From Cruorifilaria tuberocauda (taxonomy: Eukaryota > Nematoda > Chromadorea > Rhabditida > Onchocercidae), in assembly GCA_013365365.1 (NCBI GenBank), contig JABVXU010000530.1, positions 1 to 36,943 on the forward strand: a stretch of 36,943 nt of DNA, read 5' to 3'. This document shows positions 16,341 to 27,800 of the stretch, one piece after another. The notes beneath the pieces were generated by a model. That model had not been told where the DNA came from. It worked only from the letters and a program-made list of their open reading frames with translations, and did no database searches. Made by a program: the position numbers and the translations under genes. Within the stretch, counting starts at the first letter, position 1, and every line of letters begins with the position of its first letter.

Positions 16341-16348
16341 ATTTTCAG
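16341..16348 (+). promoter_or_regulatory. probable spliced-leader acceptor of the Tribbles gene
   Basis: ATTTTCAG, a near-perfect nematode 3' splice site, ends 19 bases before the chosen ATG at 16368. No upstream exon joins it convincingly. Confidence 0.6.
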
Positions 16349-16367
16349 TGAACTCTTATTGATATCA

Positions 16368-19300
16368 ATGTATTCTGTGGATGAATGTACTTCATCATCA
16401 AATTCCGCATCCCGTAAACAATCCAAATCCAATAGTGATATAGTAGCTGCACAAATTAATGATGCTTTGAGCAGAAAACGTACAGCAGCACAACAGCTTC
16501 CACGAATTATGTTGAATACAAGCGTTATACAAGAAGATGGTACGGTGAATAATTTAACTGCAAATGATTTTTCGCAAGGTATTTTAATGTTTATGTATGC
16601 ATGCATGTTTATATATATATATATAACTGATCATGTTTCTGTACTAGATTTTGCTAGCTTTTTTTAATTCATTAGTTTATTGATCACGTAAACTCCGTAA
16701 TTTCCCATTTTTTAGTGCCATTTTAGTTTGCACTTTTCATTCGAATGGAATGGTTTGCTTGGGGTTATATGATTTTATTTTATTTAGTATTCGTTATCAC
16801 AAATGAAGTTAATGAACAACTTAACAAACACAATAGCATAGAGTTTGGCAACATTTTATTAAATAATTTTATAGAGACAACAATTTTCGTTTTACCGTTT
16901 TGTGGTAACCTAAAAAATTTATTTTCTAATATTTTCGCCTTCGAAGTATGAACAGTTTCTAATAAGTCTAACACCAAACATCATAATCAGTATTTTTAAA
17001 GCTTGTACCTACATTGCGTAACTAACTATGAAATTACGAATACTACTTACGAAATGGGAACATTGTTTGCACAGCAAATCAGAAATAAACATTGTTTGCA
17101 CAGCAAATCACAACAGAATTTGAAATCAATGTAACTAAAATTTTTAAGTCTTGAAGCAAGTTTAAAACTTTATAATATTAACAAACAGGACTGATTTCAA
17201 AGCTAAAGTTGAAGCGAGCATTTTAAGTAACATACGCTAACTACAAAATATTTTTTTTTGAGTCATAAAGATACCGAGTAATAGATAGTAAGTGGAATTA
17301 ATAGATCATGCTTTCCAAATCACTTATTTGTATGTGGAAGTTGCGGCATTTGTCACAGTTTATTGAATGCAGAATTAAGAATTAAGTTTCGGAATTCTTT
17401 CAGAGGATTGTGAAATTAATGCGAAAAAACGTTCACGCGATGTTGGGGCAGCTGGAGACCTTGCTTTATCAGAACTTAGTGACAGTCAATCGAAAAGTCC
17501 AGTTTGTTGCGCAAAGGATTCGATAAAGGTTGACAGATGATCCTCACTGTTATTGGATTGTCATTTTTATAATTAATACTTAAGTTTTATATAATTTTAT
17601 TTTAGAAAAGTCGAATATGGCCAGAAGTAAATAATGCTGTGATTAATGGTTATCAATTAGTCGGTGCTGGGAAAGAATTCGTAGCATATCACATTGAGAA
17701 GAAAATTGTAAAAACTTGTCAGGTCAGCACAGTTGCATGTCAAAATATGTTTTTATAGATGTAATTAAATCAAAGGATATAATGTTAGAATTTGAAAATT
17801 TCTTCATGATATTTTATATAAGTTAACTTTTCTACAAATACTTTCTAGCCGATCGATAATGACCAGTACATGAAACTGTTGTCAATTGCAAGTCGTCTGA
17901 ACGAGGCAAAAAATTATTGGAAATATGAAGATTTGGAAGAGATGAGGTTTTCACTTAATGTAATTAGATATGATAGACTTTGTTCGAGTTTTAAAGGTAT
18001 TTTACATCATTTATCTCGGATCGCCAAATAATCCCATTCTTTTCAGGGAATTTGTTTTCTCCTCAGGAACAGAAATATGTACGGATAATAATGGTCAACG
18101 TTTTATGTTATCTAACTGGCATTATGGTACTTTACACAGTAAGGTTCAAGCCGGCAAAGTTAGACTTTCGGAAAGCGGAGCGTTTTCATTGTTCTCAAAA
18201 ATTGTCAGAGGGATTGCTTTCTGTCATGCCTGTGGAATTCTCGTACGTGATGTCAAACTGCGGAAGTTCGTCTTTACAGACAAACGGATGCAAGTTTTTT
18301 TCTGTTTTCCAAGATCCAAATTTTTTTTTTTCATTTAGTAAATTTGCGTTCCATCTTCATCGGGACTAATTAATATTGTTTCAGGACACGGCTGAGATTG
18401 CGAGACATATTTGATGTTTTTGTTTGCAAGGATGTCAAAGACGATCGGTTATGTGATAGACATAGCTGTCCAGCATATGTTGCTCCTGAAATATTGAAGG
18501 ATTCACCTGAATATGCCGGTCGTCCAGCCGATATTTGGGCACTAGGAGTTCTACTCTATGTTTTATTGTTCGGAAGGTTTGTGTGAAATCCGATTTATGG
18601 ATAGTATTGTAATATCAAGAAAAGTAGGATCTGAGAAGATCAAATGGGCAAGAAGAAAGCTAATATGCTTTCTTATTTTTCATCAGAAATTTTTGCAGTT
18701 ATCCTTTCAATGATACAACACTTCAAAGATTGTTTTGTCGAATTCTGAAAGCAAAGTTTAGTATCCCATTGGAGATTCCGGTATCACAGACAGGTATAGA
18801 TCATTGCTTCGTAAAGTTTATTTTCCGAAACTTATTAGTGATATTATTTGATATTTATCCCTTTTATAGCAAAATGTTATCATTTTGGAGCATTTCTAAT
18901 TGTAATCTGTACACATTAGTAAGGGTTTAAGCAACTAGGAGATTATTTTTTGCAGCACGCGCTTTAATTTTTGGTATGTTGCGAAAAGAACCATCGGAGC
19001 GCCCCACCGCTGAACAGCTTCTCTACATACCACTGGATGAACAACATTTAGATGATTCTAATAGTGTATCATTTCGTCCTATTTTACCAGGTATTTAAAT
19101 AATTAAGCCTATTAATATAGGACTTGCGTATTTGATGATTGTGTTTCGAAATTTTGTTTCCGTTGCTCTCTCTCTCAAGCTCACATTTACATACAGTTTA
19201 AACTATTGCTTGAGGTTGGCTGGAAATACAGTCTCGCGCTGCGCTTCTTAGCGTAACTAGTAATCAAGCTTTTGAATTTGCACGACGAATCATGAAGGTG

Positions 19301-19755
19301 ATTTTTGATTTCTCAGTCATCTTTTCCTTAAATTCCTTTGAAGTATGTCTTTGAATTAATCTAAAAATTAAATCATTAATATTTACACTCATATACACGG
19401 TTCTCTAATTTTTTTTTGCAATCGAATTTATTGGAAACGAAAAATAACTCCTTCAAAACTTTTTAAAAGCAAAATTCTGGTCTGGTAGTGAGATATGAAA
19501 AGTCTAAATAATATTAATAAGTTTTTGAAGATAAACACCGAAAGTGACGACCAAGTAGTGCCAACTATCTCATCTGCAGTACCTAACGTCCAACGCCATT
19601 TGCAAATAATGCATAACATCATGGCTGATTCGTCTTTAGCCACAGCAGTTACTGAAGAAAATACTAACCAATCGCCTTCATCGTTACATTCTACTCCTGA
19701 TATTGCTGCCATCAATACAACTGCTGATAGTACATCTTCTAGCCTACTCGATTAG
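16368..19755 (+). CDS. nipi-3: Tribbles-family pseudokinase
   Basis: Tribbles proteins are kinase-like scaffolds. In C. elegans the single member, NIPI-3, acts in epidermal innate immunity, larval development and control of C/EBP and p38 signalling. Exons: 16368-16578, 17404-17528, 17606-17722, 17849-17996, 18067-18289, 18385-18576, 18699-18793, 18956-19090 and 19493-19755, giving 502 residues. Seen: long S/K-rich N-terminus (1 to about 112). Catalytic loop [10 protein letters not shown] (from residue 261), close to the Tribbles consensus GDLKLRKFVF. DFG replaced by a DIF-containing stretch. [26 protein letters not shown] and LLRREPSER-like [15 protein letters not shown]. The tail carries DQVVP (435-439), the COP1-binding type motif. 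The usual β3 lysine position appears to be glutamine (CQP versus CKV), so ATP binding is doubtful. The intron after 18289 needs a GC donor to keep frame. The last acceptor (AG at 19491-19492) is the weakest join. Confidence 0.92.
17059..17110. repeat. perfect 23-bp direct repeat
   Basis: AACATTGTTTGCACAGCAAA plus TCA occurs at 17059-17081 and 17088-17110, within the long first intron of the Tribbles gene. The copies are identical, so the duplication is recent or conserved. Confidence 0.85.
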
Positions 19756-20493
19756 CATAGCGTTTGTATTGTTATTTTAGAGTACGGATGATTTTTTTCA
19801 AAAACTAGATTCATTTTCTTTGATGAATTCATATCTTAATTTTTAAAACTAATTGAAATATTTTCTCTCAGAACAAGTTGTTGTATTTCAAGGTTTGATT
19901 AATTTCTGCAGAAGGGAGTATTCTCGGAAAGAATAGGGTAAGAAATTATGCCACTAAAACTGGAACGGAGATTATTCTGTAGAATTTGTTCATCGATAAA
20001 AAAGTCGTTCATATGAACGCTGTTAGGAATTGCAGAAGTGCTTGTAGCATAAGGTTGACTGAGAGCAACAGTAGCACTGCAACAAAATATATATATATTT
20101 ATATATACAGCATCACGTACCATATGTCTACTGAAATTTGAAAAACTGAATCTCGCAAGTCTTTATTATTTGGATTATCAATACCTTTTAGCTGGATGCT
20201 TATGAATTCTGCTCTGCGATCAAAATTAGAGGACTTCGTTTTATTGCAATTTCATTTGTTATTGCAGAATTACTTTCTGAGAAAGTTTGGAAGTGGCAGT
20301 AGCACTTCCGGCCAATATTTTCCATTTTAATGGTAGGGTATTTATTGAAATACGAATTCTCCTGCATCTCAGCTACAAATACCATTTTATTTTTTGAAAA
20401 TCACCATTTCTTATAAAATTTGAAGCATTTCTTTTTTATATTATATATCTTTTCAAGTAAAAGCACGCTTTGTGTTTTTATTCTAAGTAGCTT

Positions 20494-20601
20494 ATGGAGT
20501 TTTCAGTTTTTAACGAGTTCATTTTGCAAGCACAGGATTATTCTTCCTATGTGGCACTAATGATGTTCTTCATTATTTATCCCCGAATTATTTTCCCATG
20601 A
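20494..20601 (+). CDS. weak small ORF, 35 aa, hydrophobic C-terminus
   Basis: ATG to TGA, starting MEFSVFNEFILQAQDY, followed by a hydrophobic stretch that could span a membrane. A splice-type TTTTTATTCTAAG ends 6 bases before the ATG. At this length a chance ORF is quite possible. No family is recognised. Confidence 0.15.
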   Translation: MEFSVFNEFILQAQDYSSYVALMMFFIIYPRIIFP

Positions 20602-21142
20602 TCATTGTGAACTGTTTTTTTGTCATTATTACTTGAAGAATTCCTTAAATTGTTTTAAAAAATACAGTTGGATAGTGTCCACATTCTGGCCAATTTATTT
20701 TTGCGTTCATTTCTTTTCTCTTGCAATAATCTCGCGTTTACAGCTATTCTGTAATTTCATTTCTACTCATTAAACTCGGATTATACGCCGCGATATAAGA
20801 ATCATAATTCTGAAAGAAAAAATGCTTTTGAAGTAATTTTTTTCCTAATTGGCCGTTTATATGATGCATTCCATTATTTTACAAGTTTTTCCCACTTCCA
20901 TGCTCGCAATGATTTTACTTCTTTGCGCACACGTTACGGATATTTTGATGGATTTCCTAAATATGTTTGTTGCTTGAAGGCTCTATATCAACATGATTCT
21001 CGTGAAAATATATGCTGTAATCTTTGCCTGGTTATCTGTTAATTTTGTAGTATATTTGTGTGGCATTTTGTTTGTTTTTAAAGTTAATTCAATTATTTTT
21101 TTGCATTTACAACAATCATCATTCCAATGGAAAGTACGAAAG

Positions 21143-21844
21143 AATTAGACAATACCATTTAACCATTCTTCTTCGTTTTCCATGGAATCTTATGGAAAAG
21201 GATCCGGATCACAAACCGGTCTGTTTTCAAGAGTATATAGAAGTTGATGCACAAAAGCTTCAGGTAAAATTCGATTTGCAAAAGTTCAACAATTTCCGAT
21301 CATGAATACAACATATGAAAGATGTAATCCCGAAAACATTTGAATATGCTCGTACATGCTATATGCTTATTTATAATTTCTTTAAAAAAATTACCTACCG
21401 AACATTCCATAATTAATATCTGAAAATTTGATCAATTATGTCAACCCCTGAAAATTCGACTTAAAGGAAATTCGTTAAGCTTAATCGTTTACAACCGTCG
21501 TTCGTTCATATTCATATTCATACGTTCAAAATGGAACTTATTTCTGACAATCTGCATGATAAAAGTGTTCAAAAAGCACTAATTAAAAGTTTATTGATAT
21601 AGTATTCAGTTGTTGTACACTATATCAATTAAAACAAAACTCTATTGAACTTATTTCACAATAGTTATGGAAGGTGAAAATCACATGAGATTTATACTTC
21701 TGCAATACCTTAATAGTACATAACCTTTCGATACACTTCACTTTAATCTTGCATTCAACGAGTTTATTCTGATATATTAATTAATGTCCAATACTCTATC
21801 TACAGGAAGCAAGACAATATGAAATGGCTGGAATTATTGCATAA
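21143..21844 (+). CDS. weak two-exon ORF fragment
   Basis: A frame open from about 21143 and including MEKDPDHKPVCFQEYIEVDA ends at a possible donor after CTTCAG (21263/21264, GTAAAA). It joins in phase to a sequence after CTACAG (21805/21806) reading EARQYEMAGIIA and a TAA at 21842-21844. The residue mix looks like protein rather than AT noise. The upstream start and family are unknown, and an overlapping frame from ATG 21180 is also open, so this stays tentative. Confidence 0.25.
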
Positions 21845-22909
21845 TCTAATTCGAGTGAACAAGTGTTGTTCATCCACTTATTACTTCATTTGAATGAAAA
21901 TGACGGAGTTTTTCATGTCAAAGAATTCCAATCGAACATTTAATATTCATGTCTTATTAATTTCCTTTATGCTTATAAAACTGCCATTACTCCAGCTATC
22001 GTTTGATTGATCACATGATGCTGAAACTGATTGCAGAAAAATTGATTCTCAAATATCAAACAGAAAGAGACCTAAACTTTATCATCGTAAATAAATTGTA
22101 AATATTTCAAATTAACGTGGACTAGATGATAATTCAGTAATGTTTTGAAGTTTTTCCCTAACTTCTATTTAAAATTTCGTCATAGATTTGTAGCACTGAA
22201 AGGGATCAAAATTGACAGATCTTTTGATTACCACAAAATTCTGAATCGTCTCAATACTTCCATCCAAACATTTCTAAAGTTACAGTTGATAAGATTACTT
22301 TTGAGTACAACATACATATCTGTGCTCACAGCATTATCAATTATCACTCAGAGATATGTTTCGATTATAATCAGTTAAATCAACCAACAATTAATGCATC
22401 TTATCAATTATCAATGGCCTAGTAATATTGTTTAAATAAAACAACACCTTCTCAATAATAACGGTAGTAAAATATTCATTTGTAATAAAGGAAGGCAAAA
22501 TAACAGAATGATAAATTAGACTATTTAATTATTTTCAAAGTCATTTCCACCTTTCTATATTAGTATGCGTTAAAAGTCAGACTTCACCAATACTATTTGA
22601 CTAGCTCCAAAAGGTCATCTTATTACAGTCCAAAAGGTCATCTCAAGCTAACACTTGAATCATCTATCAATGAATTGAATTATCAATTAGCATACTTACA
22701 CGTTCACATGGATAATTGTTTTACACTAATTTAAAATGTCAGCTTCTGAGAAGTCTTCATAACTTGGATTATGAAAATTGTACCTTTTCATTTCTCTTTT
22801 ACTTATACTTACAGAAATATCACTCATACATTCCCAAAATATTTCTGAAATTGCCAAATTAAACCTCACCAATGAGCTTCATTTAATTTATGAGTAAAAG
22901 TCATCTAAT

Positions 22910-23300
22910 CTGCCGACAGGCTACACCACGAACTCCCGGGAATAACTGCAGAAATAGAGGCTGCAATAGCTCGTCCGGATCCTACTGCGATGATGGTGGT
23001 TTGAAACGCTTTTCTCTTCGTGACATATCGCGGTGATGCAGTTTTAGGTGGAGTTGGGTTGGTTTGGTTTCGCGCGTATTCGGGTTTTCTGGTGCATTTG
23101 GTGATTGTTCCGCCTTATCATCGTTATCATCACGTGGATTAGGCTGGTTTCGCGGCTATTTGGTTTTTTTGGTTCCTAAGAATGGTTCCTGGGTTTTTTT
23201 GGTTCCTAAGAATGGTTCCTGGGTTTTTTGGTTCCTAAGAATGATTCCTGGGTTTTTTGGTGCATGTGGTGATTGTTACGCTTTATGTCGTTATGATTAT
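22910..23300. other. GC-richer island upstream of rpl-10
   Basis: A stretch unlike its AT-rich surroundings. At 22915-23020 it is open in more than one frame on both strands, so no frame can be preferred. From 23040 it is strongly G/T-biased and contains a tandem repeat. It ends about 120 bases before the rpl-10 start and may include its promoter. Confidence 0.45.
23160..23260. repeat. 30-bp tandem repeat, three to four copies
   Basis: Unit GGTTCCTAAGAATGGTTCCT followed by GGGTTTTTTT, at 23171, 23201 and 23230. It is flanked by a second, imperfect duplicate (GGTGCATTTGGTGATTGTT at about 23089 and GGTGCATGTGGTGATTGTT at about 23259). Confidence 0.85.
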
Positions 23301-23410
23301 TAGGAATTCATAATTCCTCAGCTTGCAAGTCATGATTGAAAAAATCATGAATGGAAAGTTAAAGGTGCTATGCTTTTTATTTTATCAAGTCGTTAGTTAA
23401 ATTTGAAGTT

Positions 23411-23420
23411 TCGTTTTTAG
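23411..23420 (+). promoter_or_regulatory. probable spliced-leader acceptor of rpl-10
   Basis: TCGTTTTTAG ends three bases before the ATG, giving an AAAATG start context after trans-splicing. Confidence 0.65.
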
Positions 23421-23423
23421 AAA

Positions 23424-24606
23424 ATGGGACGGCGACCAGCAAGATGCTACCGTTATATCAAGAACAAGCCGTATCCTAAATCTCGATTCTGTCGAGGTGT
23501 TCCAGATCCAAAAATTCGTATCTTTGATTTGGGCAAAAAGAAAGCTACAGTGGATGAATTTCCATTATGTGTACATCTAATGTCCAATGAACGGGAGCAT
23601 CTTTCATCAGAAGCGCTTGAAGTAATTCATTTAAGAAACTGTCAAAATTAAATAACTTTAAGCAGCTCTTATCTTTCAGTTAAGCTTTTTTATTCTTTTT
23701 ATAATCTTCAGTGCAAAATTATATGTAAGTCTAGAGAAAGTTCAAGAGAAGCAGAATAGTTTGTAATTATTATAGGTCAATTTCATTCTCTATATGGGAC
23801 ATTTTGGAAGTAGAAGAATTTGAACCTCAGTAATTCTTATCAAAATGCTTTAGATAATGTTGTTGAACTAAGACTTTGATTTGATGGTGTAGGGTGTTTA
23901 TTGAGATGAAATGTTTCTATTTTCAGGCAGCTCGTATTTGTGCCAATAAATATATGGTGAAAAATTGTGGAAAAGACGGTTTTCACATGCGCGTTCGTAA
24001 ACATCCATATCATGTTGTACGCATCAATAAAATGTTATCATGTGCAGGGGCTGATCGTTTGCAAACTGGAATGCGAGGTGCTTTTGGAAAACCTCAAGGC
24101 TTGGTTGCACGAGTTGATATTGGTGACATACTAATATCAGTGCGAGTCAAGGAGCAGGTTCGTTTTCTTTACTAGGATAAGTTATTTAACGAAAAATTTT
24201 TCTCGACTTTTAATGGAAGTAATAAATGAGTTTTCTTCTTCCGAGCATGTATATTTGAATTGCGTTAAGTAATATCATAGTGAAATTCGGCAGAATTTCC
24301 TTTAAATGTTCTCAGAAATGTTTTGAGACATCGTGAATTCATATTATATAATTGTTAAAGTCTTGAAAAATGATTGTTGCCAATGTTTAGCATGAAGAGC
24401 ATGCAGTAGAGGCTTTTCGAAGGGCGAAATTCAAGTTCCCTGGGCGCCAGCTTGTTGTAGTATCAAGGAAATGGGGCTTTACGAAGTGGGATAAAGAAGA
24501 ATATGAGAAGATGCGTGAAGAAGGACGTTTGATTCCAGATGGTGCAACATGTAAACTTGTGCGAGAGCATGGTCCATTGTCGAAATGGATTCACAATCCG
24601 ATTTAA
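23424..24606 (+). CDS. rpl-10: 60S ribosomal protein L10 (uL16)
   Basis: uL16 sits near the peptidyl-transferase centre and joins the large subunit late in cytoplasmic maturation. Exons 23424-23621, 23927-24157 and 24391-24606 join in frame to 214 residues, the same length as human RPL10. Direct signatures: [102 protein letters not shown] and LIPDG. Both exon joins ([12 protein letters not shown] and [11 protein letters not shown]) fall at positions continuous with the family alignment. The gene converges on PDZ-B, whose stop lies only 292 bases beyond this one. Confidence 0.98.
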
Positions 24607-24638
24607 AGTTATTTTAACTGTTATTGTTTTTTTTTTTG

Positions 24639-24644
24639 AATAAA
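24639..24644 (+). terminator. polyadenylation signal of rpl-10
   Basis: AATAAA 33 bases after the rpl-10 stop codon, directly after a T run. Confidence 0.7.
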
Positions 24645-24844
24645 ATATATATGATTTTTATCATGCGTGTTCATAGTGTTCTTCTCAATCAGGAAATCAT
24701 CGTGCAACACAAACATCTTCTGTTAGATAAAATTTGAACATTGAATGGAATTCTACTACACAGGGAACGAGATCATCATAATATACATATACTAGTTTCA
24801 AGCCTGATATGTAGCGGTAGCGTAATTATCCATTGATGTGAAGC

Positions 24845-24854
24845 TTTATTTATT
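24845..24854 (-). terminator. polyadenylation signals of PDZ-B
   Basis: On the minus strand two overlapping AATAAA hexamers lie about 45-55 bases after the PDZ-B stop. With the rpl-10 signal they place both convergent 3' ends within about 200 bases. Confidence 0.6.
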
Positions 24855-24898
24855 GTATAAGCTGAAAATTACATGGATAGCCGTTGTCACATACCAAT

Positions 24899-27800
24899 TC
24901 ATTTGTTCTTATGAACGTGTTTTAGCGTTCTTTCATCATAATCGGTGCCTATTTCAATTATTTGCGGTTCTTCCTTGGAAATTGTGATGTGCTTCGCAGT
25001 TAAAGAATCGGATTTTTTTATCAAGCTCACCAAAGATTTTGGTGTCTTTAAATTTTTGAGAATTGTTAGCTGCAAATAAATACTCTTTTAAATGAATATT
25101 TAAATTGAATGAAATAAATCCAATGGATAAGTATCGAATTACTATTTCTCTGAGCGAAAATAATTTATTCCTGCATTACTTAAGTTTTACTTTGGACGAA
25201 CAATGATGTAACTTTTCTTCCAAAATAGATAGACACCTTACTACTAAATCTATAACATTTCATATTTCATTCCCGATAAAACTATTATTGTAATGTTAAT
25301 TTGCTAGTCTCATAAAGTTTCCAAACCTGTTTTTGCGCTATACACTGCACATCCTCTGGCATTTCAATATGCATATCAGCCTCAACTCCCGTCTCAATCA
25401 ATATTCGTATCTAAAAAGTTAAGCTTCAAATAAGCAAAATTTTTATTTTTAAAATTTCCCCATTTTTTTCATTTGTATGTTAAACCTGTCTATTAAGCAG
25501 TAAAAGTAATAATCTTTACTTCACTTTACCTAAGAAGGACAAAAATACTACTTATTTGAAGCCAATTCAAATTAATTTTACAATAATCATATGAAAACTT
25601 CCCATCCCTTACAACATAAAATTCAATCTTTTAATAAATTAATTAATTAATAAAATTCAATAAAATTTTAGAATTATTCTGCAGAAATGAAATTAATGAA
25701 ATTTCTTTTTGTATTATACTAAAGAAAAATTACTTTGATTTACATCAAATTTAAATATTAAAATGAATTTTCTCTTAGAAACAAAACTTTCCTAAATTGA
25801 TATTTGTTTAATTTATACCTGTTTTTTAGTATCAAAACCATGTCTTATCCAAAAAACTAACATCGTTTTACTGGTTATTTTCTGATCGTTTACTTCTCTG
25901 TAATTATTCTCAAATTAATTAATTTTCCTAATATTTTACCTGATCAAATCTTTTTTTGTTTAGTTCTGCTAAATTTCATAGTCACTTTGACAATTAATTA
26001 ATTAATTAATTAATTAATTGATTACCAAAATACTATCTGTTATTTTTAATTTTAACTTACATTAAACTTTATTCTATGAAATAAGTCAATCTTAAAGCGT
26101 TTATCTTGATAATTAATTAATTAATTAATGACAAAATGCATTTATTACAAAGTGATTGCTACCTGGTCGAGAAATGAAAAAATTTTATTAAATTCCAATT
26201 ATACAATTGATGTGTCACTTTTTTCTTTAATTAATTAATCAATTGTTAATTAGTATCAAATAAATGACATGAAAAATTTCTATTCATTCAATTTCAAATA
26301 ATTTAATTTTCATTCTTTTTTTTTATTTTGCCTTACAACATTATTAATTTTTTAATATAATTTAATTTAATTTTTTTTAATTTTTAATTTAACTAATTAA
26401 ATTAGTAAAATTAACTTAATAATATCTCCAGGTCGAAGATGAACTGATGCTAAACTTCCAGGTATAACATTTGCCACTTGCAATTGCTCTTTATTATCAT
26501 ATCTTACGGATAAGCCAAGTTCCTCACCGAGATCCATATCCGGAAATGATTTTATCTGAATTAACACCTGAAAATTTTTTACTACGATTAAATGAAACAG
26601 AATTAATCATTTAATTAATTAAAATTAATCAATTAATCAAATAATCAATTAATTAGCTATTTTGAAAATGAGAAAATGAAAAATCGTAAATATTATCAGT
26701 TCTTATCGTGATCTTCCATTAGGAAATATCGTGATTTTTAGTAATGTATTTTAAATTCGTATTTAAGATAATGAATTTAATTATTTAATTAGTTAATTAG
26801 TATAAATATCATAATTAACATAAATATCATACCATATATACTTCAATGGCTCGTAATACCTTTAACGAGCTACCTTTTTCAACATTTAATGTTTCAACGG
26901 TTGTAATCAAATGTTTACAACATGAAAAGCCACATCGTTCCAGTGTAACTTTTACCTCCTAATAAAATCGATAAATTTTACTTTTACATTCTAATTTAAT
27001 TTAATAAATTCTAATTTAATAAAATAAAAATTTGAAATTACTATGATAATTTAAAAACCATGAATGATAATATCAGTAAATGATAAAGATCAATAAACTT
27101 AATCTAATAAAATTTCTAATTTAATTTAACTTAATTAATTTTAGCTTAATAGAATTGAAATTGAGATTACTTCGATAATTTAAAAACTAAGAATGGTAAT
27201 ATTAGTAAATGGTAAAGATCAGTAAAATATTATTAAGTAAACTGTTTTCATCAATTAATAAAACTACGAGAAAATTTAACGAAATAATTAACTTAATAAA
27301 AAAAACATTTAATGAAATAAGTGAAACAAATAATGATTCTAATTTGATTTAATTTAATTTAATAAATTCTAATTTAATAGAATGAAAGTTCGAAATCACT
27401 TTGATAATTCAAAAACTATGAATGATGATATCAGTAAATGATAAAGATCAGTCAACTATTTTTATCAATTGATAAAATCATGAGAAAATTTAACGAAATA
27501 ATTATCCTGAAAAAAAAAAGACATTCAGTGAAATGAATGAGATGAGTAATTATTCTAATTGAATTTAATTTAATAAATTCGAATTTAACGAAATTTAATT
27601 TGAGTAATTTGATAGATAACATTTGTATAAATTCTAGACAAAAAAAATCAATAACTTTGATAATTTAAAAACCATGAATGGTAATAATATATCTAATTGA
27701 TAAAAAGTCACATACATTTTCCGGTTTAGCAAGTTGTTCATTCAAATCTTTAATCGTTTGTAATTTTTGATAATTTATCGCAATGATTTTATCACCAACA

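Larger units (their letters stand above)
19756..22909. other. spacer after the Tribbles gene
   Basis: About 3 kb. The first part is probably 3' untranslated sequence. I find no recognisable gene. A 35-codon ORF at 20494-20601 and a possible two-exon fragment at about 21143-21844 are noted as weak candidates. Confidence 0.5.

Noticed and set aside
18052..18369. Alternative plus-strand frame across the Tribbles exon
   Set aside because: It is a shadow: the other frame carries the Tribbles catalytic-loop signature and joins in phase.
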